Shown: positions 9,461 through 18,912 of the stretch, piece by piece
Numbering within the stretch: position 1 is the first letter of the stretch
Layout of the letters: every line of letters starts with the position of its first letter
DNA from: Lentzea waywayandensis
Lineage (GTDB): Bacteria; Actinomycetota; Actinomycetes; Mycobacteriales; Pseudonocardiaceae
Length of the DNA stretch: 64,000 nucleotides
Reading direction: 5' to 3'
NCBI RefSeq assembly: GCF_900115955.1
Contig: NZ_FOYL01000002.1
Location: 620,001 to 684,000, forward strand
Translations under genes and position numbers: made by a program
Notes under the pieces: model-generated
The model's input: the letters and a program-made list of their open reading frames with translations, nothing else
What the model was told of the DNA's origin: nothing
Database searches by the model: none

Positions 9461-9476
9461 ATTACCGGAGATCCGG

Positions 9477-9593
9477 TCAGTTCTGGCTCGAGGTCCAGGA
9501 GCAGAGCGTGCAGAGGGAGTTGTCCTCCATCAGCAGCGCGTCGTCCTCGAAGCCCATGGTCAGCAGGTCGGTCGCGTCGACGATCTTCTCCAT
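9477..9593 (-). CDS. lanA: Lanthipeptide precursor peptide (LanA)
   Basis: The 38-residue peptide begins at an ATG preceded by GGAGG (GGAGGTGCATTCC spacing). The acidic, Leu-rich N-terminal half contains ATDLLTMGFEDDALL, which fits the short amphipathic leaders recognised by class III/IV synthetases. The C-terminal half is Ser/Thr/Cys-rich: NSLCTLCSWTSSQN, offering two Cys and five Ser/Thr for up to two (methyl)lanthionine rings. It is the first gene of the minus-strand operon, directly upstream of lanL, with an intervening hairpin. The precise leader/core boundary cannot be seen; the region around MED is the likely junction. It is short enough that automated gene callers may merge it into a longer spurious frame starting near 9800. 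Confidence 0.88.
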   Translation of the reverse strand: MEKIVDATDLLTMGFEDDALLMEDNSLCTLCSWTSSQN

Positions 9594-9871
9594 CGGAATG
9601 CACCTCCGTGTAGTGGTTCTCGGTGTTTCGGGCCCCGTTTGCGGCCTGGCCCAAAATCTGCCGTCCACCAGCGAAAACCTCATCCGTGGCGGCCACCACC
9701 ATTCGGAAACCGCAGCTCGGTGCCACTGAGGGGAGGGTTGCGACCGGCACGCGCTCAAGCGGTTCGCGAGCGACATGGGTGAGGATGCGTAGCGGCCCAT
9801 GCGCAGCGCCGCCGCAATGGTGGTGTTCTACACCCATGACCCGCCGGTAGCGCCCTGGCACGCTTCGTCTC
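9594..9871. promoter_or_regulatory. Divergent intergenic region between lanA and lanM
   Basis: This 278-bp stretch separates the two divergent synthetase transcription units and must carry both promoters. I see the lanA ribosome-binding site at its left edge but no convincing -35/-10 pair and no strong Shine-Dalgarno before the lanM ATG, which may be leaderless. No credible additional precursor gene was found on either strand. It is the obvious target for the LAL regulator encoded downstream. Confidence 0.5.
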
Positions 9872-12274
9872 ATGGAGATCGCCTGCCGCGCCACACCCGC
9901 TCCCACGGACGTGTTCGCGCACGTCGTGGAGCCTTGGGTGACCGCGGCGAGCGCCCGTCTGCACGCCGCACTGGCCGCACTGCCCGAGCACGCCGTCGAC
10001 CCGTCCGCACTGGTCGCCTCGTGCGCCAGGCTCCTCACCACCCGGCTCACCCGCCTCGCGGCGCCGGTCCTCGTGCACGAACTGGAGCAGGCGGACGACC
10101 TCGAGGGTGCGGACGAGCACGAGAGGTTCCAGGACTTCCTCACCCGCGCGCACTTCGAGCATTACCCCGTGCTCGTCCGGGAGCTGGACGGAGAACGCGA
10201 CACGGCGGTCGAGATCGTCGCCGAGTTCGCCACGCGCTACGCGGCCGACCAGGACCGCCTGACCGGCACGCTGCTCGACACGAAGTCCGCGCTCGTCGCC
10301 GCCTGTCCCGGCGGAGATCGCCACCGGGGCGGACGGGCGACGACGGTCCTGGAGCTCGCGGACGGGCAGCGGCTGGTCTACAAGCCGCGCGGCGTCGACG
10401 CCCACCTCGCGCTCGCGCACGTCGTGGAGCTGGTGAACGACCTGGTGGACCTCGGTCTCGCGACCGTCAAGGCGGTGCCGGGTGGCGGCTACGGCTGGAC
10501 CGAGCACGTCGAGCCGGCTCCGCTGCCCTGTGCCGACGGCACGGCGTACTTCCTGCGACTCGGCGGCCTGCTCGCGGTGCTGCACCTGCTGCGCGCCACG
10601 GACATGCACCACCAGAACGTGATCACCCGCGCCGACCAGCCGCTGCTGATCGACGTGGAGACCCTCTTCCAGGCGGAACTTCCCGGTGCGCGGCCCGATC
10701 CCGCCGTAGTCGCGCTCGGCCGTTCGGTCGCACGCACCGGCATCCTTCCCGCCGTCGCCGGACGGCACGGGCTCGTGGACATCTCCGGTGTCGGCGGCGA
10801 CGCCGGCCAGGAGACTTCCGGCACCACAACGGAATGGCTCGACGCCGGCACCGACCGGATGCGCGCGGTCCTCCGGCCGGAGTTCGTGATCGGCGCCGCG
10901 AACCGCCCGACGTGGCAGGGCCTGCCCGTCGAGGCCGCCGACCACGCGGACGCCGTGCTGTCCGGGTTCCGGCAGACCTACGACGCGATCTCCTTGCACA
11001 GTGCGGAGTTCGCCGCCGTGCTGGCCGGGTGCGCCTCGGTGCCGGTGCGGATCGTGCCGCGGCCGACGGCTCAGTACGCCGGCCTCATCGCCGCCGCCCG
11101 CGGACCGGAGTTCCTGCGCGACGCCGACGTCCGGCTCGCCGCGTTCACCGCGGCCTGCGCCACGGACTTCCTGCCCGGCCTGGCCGAGCTCGAGGCCGCC
11201 GAGCTCGACACGGGCGACGTCCCGTTGTTCACGACCCGCGCGGACGGTCACGACCTGTTGTCCGCCAAGGGAAAGCTTCCCGGCGTGCTCGCCACGTCCG
11301 GGCTGGAGGACGCGCTCGCGGCCCTGTCCGCGTTCGACGAGTTCGACCGCGACGACCAGGAGTGGGTGATCGCCGCGGCACTGGCAACCCGCCGTGTCGC
11401 GGTCACCGGAGCGGGTCCGGGCAAGGTTCCGCAGCACGCCGTCGGCACGGATGAGGTGCTGTCCGCGGCCTGCACGATCGCCGACCGGATCGTCACGACC
11501 AGCTACGGCACCGAGCGGATCAACTGGATCGGTCTCGAACCCGTGGGTGACACGCGGTGGCTGGTGCTGCCGATGGGGGCCGGACTGGCGCACGGCTACA
11601 CGGGTGTGGCGCTGTTCCTCGCCCAGCTCGGCCGGATCAGCGAGGTCTGCCGCTACACCGACGTCGCGCGGCGTGCACTCGCGACGGTGCCCGATCTGCT
11701 GGCCGCGCTCCGGGGCAACGACGACCTGATCGCCGCGGTCGGCTCCGGTGGCCTGACGGGGTTCGCCGGAATCGGTTACGGGCTGGCCAGGATCGCCACG
11801 TTGCTGGACGACGACGAGGTCGCTCGCTGGGCCCGCACGACCGTTCGGCTGGCAGGCGCCGCGGCGGAGTTCGAACCGGAACACGGCCTGGCGGCGGCGA
11901 TGCGGGCGCTGGACGCGGAGATCGGCTGCTCCGACGCACGGGAGCTGGCCGAGCGCTACCCGGACGGACCGGCCGGACCCGCCCAGTGGTGCCAGCACGA
12001 TGCTTCCAAATGGACGGACGACGACTTGTCCTTGTGCCACGGGGAACTCGGCCATGCGGACGTGTCCGTGAGCGGCTGGTCCGCCGCGACCCGGCACCGC
12101 CGTACGGGCGAAGTGCTGGCGACGTTGCGCCGCGACGGTCCCCGCTGCGTCACCCCGGACCGCGTGCCCACCCCCGGACTCCTCACCGGACTCGCCGGAC
12201 TCGGGATAGGCCTGCTGCGCCTGGGATTCCCGGAGCGGACGCCGTCGGTCCTGCGTTTCGAGCCGGGACACTGA
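9872..12274 (+). CDS. lanM: Class II lanthipeptide synthetase (LanM) with shortened cyclase domain
   Basis: The 800-residue protein is shorter than the roughly 900-1100 residues usual for LanM. The lipid-kinase-like dehydratase (about 1-520) is complete: LVYKPRG lysine, ATDMHHQN catalytic loop (Asp244) and LIDVETLF metal site (Asp261, Glu263). The C-terminal LanC domain begins with LAHGYTGVALFL and ends with TPGLLTGLAGLGIGLLRL. In between, Cys707 (in QWCQHD) and the Cys722-His723 pair of CHG lie only 14 residues apart, where about 45 is normal (45 in the LanL of this cluster). The usual WCHGAPG segment and following helix are therefore missing. Cyclisation may be impaired, altered or supplied in trans. 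No clear Shine-Dalgarno precedes the ATG. Confidence 0.92.
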   Translation: MEIACRATPAPTDVFAHVVEPWVTAASARLHAALAALPEHAVDPSALVASCARLLTTRLTRLAAPVLVHELEQADDLEGADEHERFQDFLTRAHFEHYPVLVRELDGERDTAVEIVAEFATRYAADQDRLTGTLLDTKSALVAACPGGDRHRGGRATTVLELADGQRLVYKPRGVDAHLALAHVVELVNDLVDLGLATVKAVPGGGYGWTEHVEPAPLPCADGTAYFLRLGGLLAVLHLLRATDMHHQNVITRADQPLLIDVETLFQAELPGARPDPAVVALGRSVARTGILPAVAGRHGLVDISGVGGDAGQETSGTTTEWLDAGTDRMRAVLRPEFVIGAANRPTWQGLPVEAADHADAVLSGFRQTYDAISLHSAEFAAVLAGCASVPVRIVPRPTAQYAGLIAAARGPEFLRDADVRLAAFTAACATDFLPGLAELEAAELDTGDVPLFTTRADGHDLLSAKGKLPGVLATSGLEDALAALSAFDEFDRDDQEWVIAAALATRRVAVTGAGPGKVPQHAVGTDEVLSAACTIADRIVTTSYGTERINWIGLEPVGDTRWLVLPMGAGLAHGYTGVALFLAQLGRISEVCRYTDVARRALATVPDLLAALRGNDDLIAAVGSGGLTGFAGIGYGLARIATLLDDDEVARWARTTVRLAGAAAEFEPEHGLAAAMRALDAEIGCSDARELAERYPDGPAGPAQWCQHDASKWTDDDLSLCHGELGHADVSVSGWSAATRHRRTGEVLATLRRDGPRCVTPDRVPTPGLLTGLAGLGIGLLRLGFPERTPSVLRFEPGH

Positions 12275-12330
12275 TCTTCCCCGTCAATCGGGGTCGTGCA
12301 AGAAACCGTTACTCACCAACAGGAGAAGCA

Positions 12331-12552
12331 ATGAGATTGCCGGAGACCCACGACCAGTCCGCCTCGGTTCGGGCCACCACCAAGAAGATCGGCCTGCGGA
12401 TCGCCGCGCTGACTGGCGTCGTTCTCTCCGCCGGCGTCATCGCCGCAGGTCCGAGCGCCGCGGCGCCGACCAACGCGGACGTCGTGCTCGACTCGGTCGT
12501 GTCCGTCAACGGTGGCGGGAACGGTTCCACGTGTTGCCGTCCGGAAAACTGA
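12331..12552 (+). CDS. Small exported peptide with C-terminal Cys-Cys, possible LanM substrate
   Basis: The 73-residue protein has a good ribosome-binding site (AGGAG six bases before ATG) 57 bp after lanM. Residues 1-20 are polar with two Lys. About 21-45 form a hydrophobic segment ending GPSAAA, like a long Sec signal peptide. The tail of about 28 residues ends in GGGNGSTCCRPEN. Ser, Thr and two adjacent Cys follow a Gly-rich stretch, so ring formation is conceivable and the Gly-Gly could mimic a class II leader cleavage site. A Sec-type hydrophobic segment would, however, be unusual in a LanM leader. Alternatives are an exported signal peptide sensed by the adjacent regulator, or an immunity peptide. 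The coding call is good; function is open. Confidence 0.75.
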   Translation: MRLPETHDQSASVRATTKKIGLRIAALTGVVLSAGVIAAGPSAAAPTNADVVLDSVVSVNGGGNGSTCCRPEN

Positions 12553-12603
12553 CGCCCGATTTCTGACCGTATGTCACTGTTCTGTGGCAGGTCGTGATCT
12601 CAT

Positions 12604-15477
12604 GTGCAAGTGGCATTACGTGCACCAGTCGTCGTCGGTCGTGACCATGAGCTGGGACTGATCAGGACGACGTTGGCGAAAGTCGCTACGGGGAGGGGTC
12701 AGGTCGTATTCCTGACCGGTGAAGCCGGGATCGGCAAGTCCCGGCTCGCCACCGTCGCGACCGATCTCGCCTACCAGAGCGGGATGAGCATCATGCGCGG
12801 CCGCGGCAGCGCCATGAGCCGCACGATCCCGTTCCGCTGCCTGAGCGAGGCGTTGCTGTCGCTGCAACGTCTGGGCACCACCGTCGACATCGACGAGCTG
12901 GGCCCCTACCGCCCGGCACTCGCCCGTCTCAACCCCGACTGGGGAACCCCTGCCGACGACGCGTCGAGCAGCTCGCTGATCGTGCTCGCCGAGGGCGTGC
13001 TCCGGCTGACCGAACTCGTGGGCCGCGACGGCGGATGTGCCGTCGTCATCGACGATCTCCAGTACGCCGACCCCGATACGCTGGCAGTGCTCGAGTACGT
13101 CATCGACAACATCTCGCACCAGCCGACGTTGCTGCTCGCGACCATGCGCGACGACGACAGCGCGGCGCTGGAGTTCGCCCGCGCCACCAGCAAACGCGAC
13201 TCCGCCACGCTCATCGAGCTCCGGCGCTTCAAGCACGAGCAGGTGTCCGCGCTCGCGGGCGCGTGCCTGGAGGGCGCTTTGCCCGCGCCCGCACTGGATC
13301 TGCTGTGGGCGGGCAGCGGCGGGCTTCCGTTGTTCGTGGAGGAACTGCTCGACGAGATCGTCTCGGACGGACACCTCGTGCGGACCGGCGACGTCTGGAG
13401 CATGGGCGAGGCAGGTGTGCCGCCGTCCGCGTTGGTGCACAGCGTGGCGGGCCGGTTCGGCCGCCTGAACGACCAGGCGCGCGAGTTCGTGTCGGTCGCG
13501 GCCGTGATCGGGCTCAGGTTCCCGCTGACCGTCGTCCGCGAGGTCACCGGGCTGGACTACCGCACGTTGCTGCGCCACCTGCAGAGCGAACCCGTGGCGC
13601 ACCTGATCGGCCCCGACGACCACACCCCCGACTGGTACCTCTTCACGCACGCGCTGGTCGCCGACGCGGTCCTGACCCTGATCCCGGAGGACGTCCAGTC
13701 GTCCCTGGCCCGGCGCGCGGCCGACGCCGTCGAGAAGCGCTACCCCGGTGTGCCCGGCGACTGGTGCCACCTCTGCGCGACGCTGCGGGAGGCGGCGGGC
13801 CAGACCGCTGCCGCCGGCGCGCTCTACGCCGAGGCCGGGCGGCGAGCGCTGGCACAGGGCGCCGCGCAGTCGGCCGTCACGTTGCTGGAACGCTCGCTGG
13901 AACTCGTCGAGGATCCCGTCCAGCGCTTCGAGGCGCTCGAAGCGCAACTGCTGGCGCTGACCGAGGCCGGACAGGTGGACCGCGCGCTGGCCATGAGCTT
14001 CGACAGCTCGGGTCTGGACCGCCCGCACCGCGCCCGCCTGCACACGCAACTGGCGTGGGCGGCGAACCTGGCCGGCCGCACGTCCGACGGTCTCGCCCAG
14101 GTGGAGATCGCACGGGCGTTGCTGGGCGACGCCCCTCCCGAGGACTGCGCGTCCGTGGACGTCGTGGCCGCGCACCTCGAACTGGACCGAGCCGAACCAG
14201 GCAGCCTCGAACGCGCCGAGGAGACCGCTCTGCGCGCCGCGACCGTCGCCGAACGCGTCCCGCTCCCCGTGGTCGCCTGCCAGGCGTGGCAACTGCTCGG
14301 CGCCCTGACCCGCCGCCGCGACCCGGCCCGCGCGACGGCGTACCTGGAACGCAGCCGGGCTTTCGCGATCGCGCACGACCTGCCGATCTGGGAGATCCAC
14401 GCCCTCGTGCGCCTGGGCCTGGACGACGCCCTGCGCTCCGGCGACCTCGGCCGCCTGGAACAGGCACGCGACCTGGCATCCCGGATCGGCGCGGTGATCG
14501 CCCGCTACCAGTCCGAGGTCAACATCGGCCTGCAACTCGTCCTGCGCGCCGACTTCGCGGCCGCCTCCCTCGTCGTCGAAGACGTCTCCTCAGCCGCGAA
14601 ACGCCTGGGACTGCAGGAGATCGGCCAGTTCATGGCCGTGCTGCGAGCCGTCCTGGCCGGCCACCGCGGCGACCGGACAACGTTGACCGAGGCCTGGTCC
14701 GTCCTGTCCGAACCGGGCGGCGAACAACACACCGCCCGCCTGCACGGCCTGGCGGCGACGTTCTGCTCGTTGTTGGAAGAGGACAGACCGAGGGCGCGGG
14801 CCGACCTCGCACTGGCGTTGGCCGCCGAACGCGCCACCCCCACGACCTACCACCTGACGGGCCGTCTGGGCCTCTCCCTGTTGCTCAGAGCCGTGGACGG
14901 CGACCTGACCCGAGCCGAGTACGACGAGGTCGTCGCCGACCCGGCCGCCGGCCTCCGCTGGGACCACCACTTCGCGCTACTGGCCTCCGCGGTCCTGGCC
15001 GGCGCGGCGGGCGACAAGGACGCGGCCCTGGCCCACGTCCAGGAGAGCAGCGACGTGGGCCTCCCCTACCCGATGGCACGCCACCTGGGCCTGCGACTCG
15101 TCAGCGAGGCCGCCGCCCGCGACGGCTGGGGCGATCCGGAGACCTGGCTGCGCGCCGCCGAACACCACTTCCACGACGCCGGCATCGCCGCCGTGGCCGG
15201 AGCCTGCCGCGCCCAGCTGCGACTGATGGGCGTGCGGGTGACGCAACGCCGGTCCGGGGCCGACGAGGTGCCCGACGAGCTGCGGCTGGCCGGGGTGACC
15301 GTCCGCGAGTACGAGGTGCTGCGGTTGCTCGGGGTGCGACTGGCCAACAACGAGATCGCCGCGCAGCTGCACCTGTCGCGGCGGACCGTCGAGAAGCACG
15401 TGTCGAGCCTGCTCACGAAGACGGGGCTGACCAACCGGCTGGCGTTGGGGAAGCTCGCGACGGAGCACTCGGACTGA
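12604..15477 (+). CDS. LAL-family LuxR transcriptional regulator (ATPase-TPR-HTH)
   Basis: The 957-residue protein has an N-terminal P-loop ATPase domain (GEAGIGKSRL, then VVIDDLQYADPDTL as Walker B). A long central TPR-like helical region follows, and a C-terminal LuxR helix-turn-helix (VREYEVLRLLGVRLANNEIAAQLHLS and onward to the RTVEKHVSSLL segment). This is the standard LAL plan of pathway-specific activators. A GTG at 12604 is taken as start; a second GTG two codons later is equally possible. It lies 51 bp after the small Cys-Cys peptide gene, in the same direction as lanM, so control of the lanthipeptide operons is the natural inference. Signal and operator are not visible. Confidence 0.92.
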   Translation: MQVALRAPVVVGRDHELGLIRTTLAKVATGRGQVVFLTGEAGIGKSRLATVATDLAYQSGMSIMRGRGSAMSRTIPFRCLSEALLSLQRLGTTVDIDELGPYRPALARLNPDWGTPADDASSSSLIVLAEGVLRLTELVGRDGGCAVVIDDLQYADPDTLAVLEYVIDNISHQPTLLLATMRDDDSAALEFARATSKRDSATLIELRRFKHEQVSALAGACLEGALPAPALDLLWAGSGGLPLFVEELLDEIVSDGHLVRTGDVWSMGEAGVPPSALVHSVAGRFGRLNDQAREFVSVAAVIGLRFPLTVVREVTGLDYRTLLRHLQSEPVAHLIGPDDHTPDWYLFTHALVADAVLTLIPEDVQSSLARRAADAVEKRYPGVPGDWCHLCATLREAAGQTAAAGALYAEAGRRALAQGAAQSAVTLLERSLELVEDPVQRFEALEAQLLALTEAGQVDRALAMSFDSSGLDRPHRARLHTQLAWAANLAGRTSDGLAQVEIARALLGDAPPEDCASVDVVAAHLELDRAEPGSLERAEETALRAATVAERVPLPVVACQAWQLLGALTRRRDPARATAYLERSRAFAIAHDLPIWEIHALVRLGLDDALRSGDLGRLEQARDLASRIGAVIARYQSEVNIGLQLVLRADFAAASLVVEDVSSAAKRLGLQEIGQFMAVLRAVLAGHRGDRTTLTEAWSVLSEPGGEQHTARLHGLAATFCSLLEEDRPRARADLALALAAERATPTTYHLTGRLGLSLLLRAVDGDLTRAEYDEVVADPAAGLRWDHHFALLASAVLAGAAGDKDAALAHVQESSDVGLPYPMARHLGLRLVSEAAARDGWGDPETWLRAAEHHFHDAGIAAVAGACRAQLRLMGVRVTQRRSGADEVPDELRLAGVTVREYEVLRLLGVRLANNEIAAQLHLSRRTVEKHVSSLLTKTGLTNRLALGKLATEHSD

Positions 15478-15528
15478 CGACCACGACCGTGCCCGGCGTC
15501 CGCTCGCCGGCACACGGGTCGCGGCGCG

Positions 15529-15903
15529 TCACTTCGAGGCGAGGTCCATCCGGAGGAACTCCTTGATGCGGAGCGACTTCGGTGGACGTTTCACGTCGTC
15601 GGCCAGTGCCGCGAACGCCTCCGCCTCGCCGACGACGCGCGGCGTGGTCAGTTCGAGCTCCTCGCCGTCGACCGTCAGTTGCGCGCGACCGGCCGCCATG
15701 ACGTTGCGAACCCAGTCCGAGCGCGATCCGTAGACCAGGACGACCAGGTAGCCGCCATCGACCGGGTGCGCCTCCATCGGGGTGCGATAGGGCATTCCCG
15801 AGCTGCGCCCCACGTGGGTGAGCACCGCCCACTTGCCGCTCTTGATCGCGCGCGGGTTGAACACGCGCTTGTTGATGTGGCCCCACCATCTGGGCATAGG
15901 CAT
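15529..15903 (-). CDS. Nitroreductase-family deazaflavin-dependent oxidoreductase (Ddn/PNPOx-like)
   Basis: The 124-residue protein matches the small F420/FMN split-barrel family: an early WWGHINKRVFNPRAIKSG, then VLTHVGRSSGMPYRTPM (cofactor-binding loop), LVVLVYGSRSDWVRNVMAA, and a C-terminal FLRMDL. These features are typical of actinobacterial nitroreductase/deazaflavin-dependent proteins that use F420H2. The ATG at 15903 has GAGAGGAG upstream; longer in-frame extensions run into the divergent gene region. It stands alone between the LAL gene, with which it is convergent, and a divergent SUKH-like gene. The substrate is unknown. Confidence 0.85.
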   Translation of the reverse strand: MPMPRWWGHINKRVFNPRAIKSGKWAVLTHVGRSSGMPYRTPMEAHPVDGGYLVVLVYGSRSDWVRNVMAAGRAQLTVDGEELELTTPRVVGEAEAFAALADDVKRPPKSLRIKEFLRMDLASK

Positions 15904-15967
15904 GTCGGACTCCTCTCCGACACTCAAGACGCGGACCGCGGGCGATCTGTTGAAGTAGCGTGCGCGC

Positions 15968-16510
15968 GTGGAGATCACTGATGACCGGGAGTTCCCCGCC
16001 GCACTGGCCGCACTGAGCGGCATCGACTTCCCGTGGGAGTACGACGAGAAGGCCGACGAGCCCTCGCCGGGCAACATGGACTACGAGCCGTACCAGGAGT
16101 TCGAGTCCGCCGAGGAGACGACCGACTGGATCAGGTCGTGGACCGGCAACAAGGAGTTGGACGGCACCGCGTTCCGGACGTTCGGGCAGGACGGCACCGG
16201 TGGGCTGGCCGTGCTGTGGCTGGTGCGGGAGGGGCCGTTGACCGTGCAGCCCGTCATGTTCTTCGGGTCGGAGGGTGAGGTCGGGCCCGTCGCGACGAGC
16301 CTGGGCGAGTTCCTGTGGTTGCTCGCGGGTGGTGTGGGGCCGCAGGAGGCCGTCGAGTTCGGGTCGGACACCGGTGTGCCGAACGCGGAACTGCGTGCCG
16401 TCGCGGAGAAGTACTCCGGGGTCGAGCCGCGCACGCCCGCCGAGGTGCTGGCGGCGGCTCGGGCGGAGTTCCCCGACTTCGCGGAGACCGTGCAGTCCTG
16501 GTGTCGTTAG
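15968..16510 (+). CDS. SUKH-like (SMI1/KNR4-type) protein
   Basis: The 180-residue acidic protein begins with GTG. A central stretch, GTGGLAVLWLV through FFGSEGEVGPVATSLGEFLWLLAGG, follows the pattern of SUKH domains: a buried strand, an aromatic, a Gly-rich turn and a terminal helix. Some SUKH proteins are immunity proteins to polymorphic toxins, but no toxin gene is adjacent here. A 10-bp stem-loop follows the stop. Family assignment rests on pattern only and is moderate; it could simply be annotated as hypothetical. Confidence 0.65.
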   Translation: MEITDDREFPAALAALSGIDFPWEYDEKADEPSPGNMDYEPYQEFESAEETTDWIRSWTGNKELDGTAFRTFGQDGTGGLAVLWLVREGPLTVQPVMFFGSEGEVGPVATSLGEFLWLLAGGVGPQEAVEFGSDTGVPNAELRAVAEKYSGVEPRTPAEVLAAARAEFPDFAETVQSWCR

Positions 16511-16519
16511 GGCAGGCGA

Positions 16520-16547
16520 GGGGAACCGGTACTGGTTCCGGTTCCCC
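16520..16547 (+). terminator. Stem-loop terminator after the SUKH-like gene
   Basis: A perfect 10-bp stem (ggggaaccgg / ccggttcccc) with an 8-base loop starts 10 bp after the stop codon. It has no U-tract, which is common in actinobacteria. It separates the SUKH-like gene from the glycosidase promoter region. Confidence 0.7.
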
Positions 16548-16549
16548 GA

Positions 16550-16561
16550 TGGTCTATACCA
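16550..16561 (+). promoter_or_regulatory. DasR-like (dre) operator upstream of GH3 gene
   Basis: The sequence tggtctatacca fits the dre pattern TGGTCTAnACCA recognised by the GntR-type regulator DasR, which controls GlcNAc and chitin catabolism in streptomycetes. It lies 80 bp before the GH3 start, where a repressor site would be expected. This suggests the enzyme is induced by amino-sugar metabolites. No dasR gene is in the window, so the link is inferred. Confidence 0.6.
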
Positions 16562-16641
16562 CTTTGTGAACGCAGGTTACGCTCGGCGAACCCTGTTGTG
16601 CCGCAAGGTAAACAGGACCTCGTCCTCCGGAGGTCTGCCCA

Positions 16642-18864
<2,223 letters not shown>

Positions 18865-18870
18865 TCGAGT

Positions 18871-18907
18871 GGCTGAACGGGGTTCCGGGCGGGAACCCCG
18901 TTCAGCC
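18871..18907. terminator. Strong bidirectional hairpin terminator
   Basis: A perfect 16-bp stem (ggctgaacggggttcc and its complement) with a 5-base loop lies between the convergent GH3 and CHAT genes. It is 6 bp from each stop region and can serve both directions. Confidence 0.88.
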
Positions 18908-18912
18908 GCATC

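Noticed and set aside
9477..9800. A 107-residue frame ending in the lanthipeptide precursor
   Set aside because: The upstream 69 residues are low-quality (Arg/Trp/Pro-rich) and the internal ATG at 9593 has a strong GGAGG site, so only the 38-residue part is accepted.
9594..9871. A further precursor peptide gene in the divergent region
   Set aside because: Frames on both strands lack a ribosome-binding site and a Ser/Thr/Cys core pattern.
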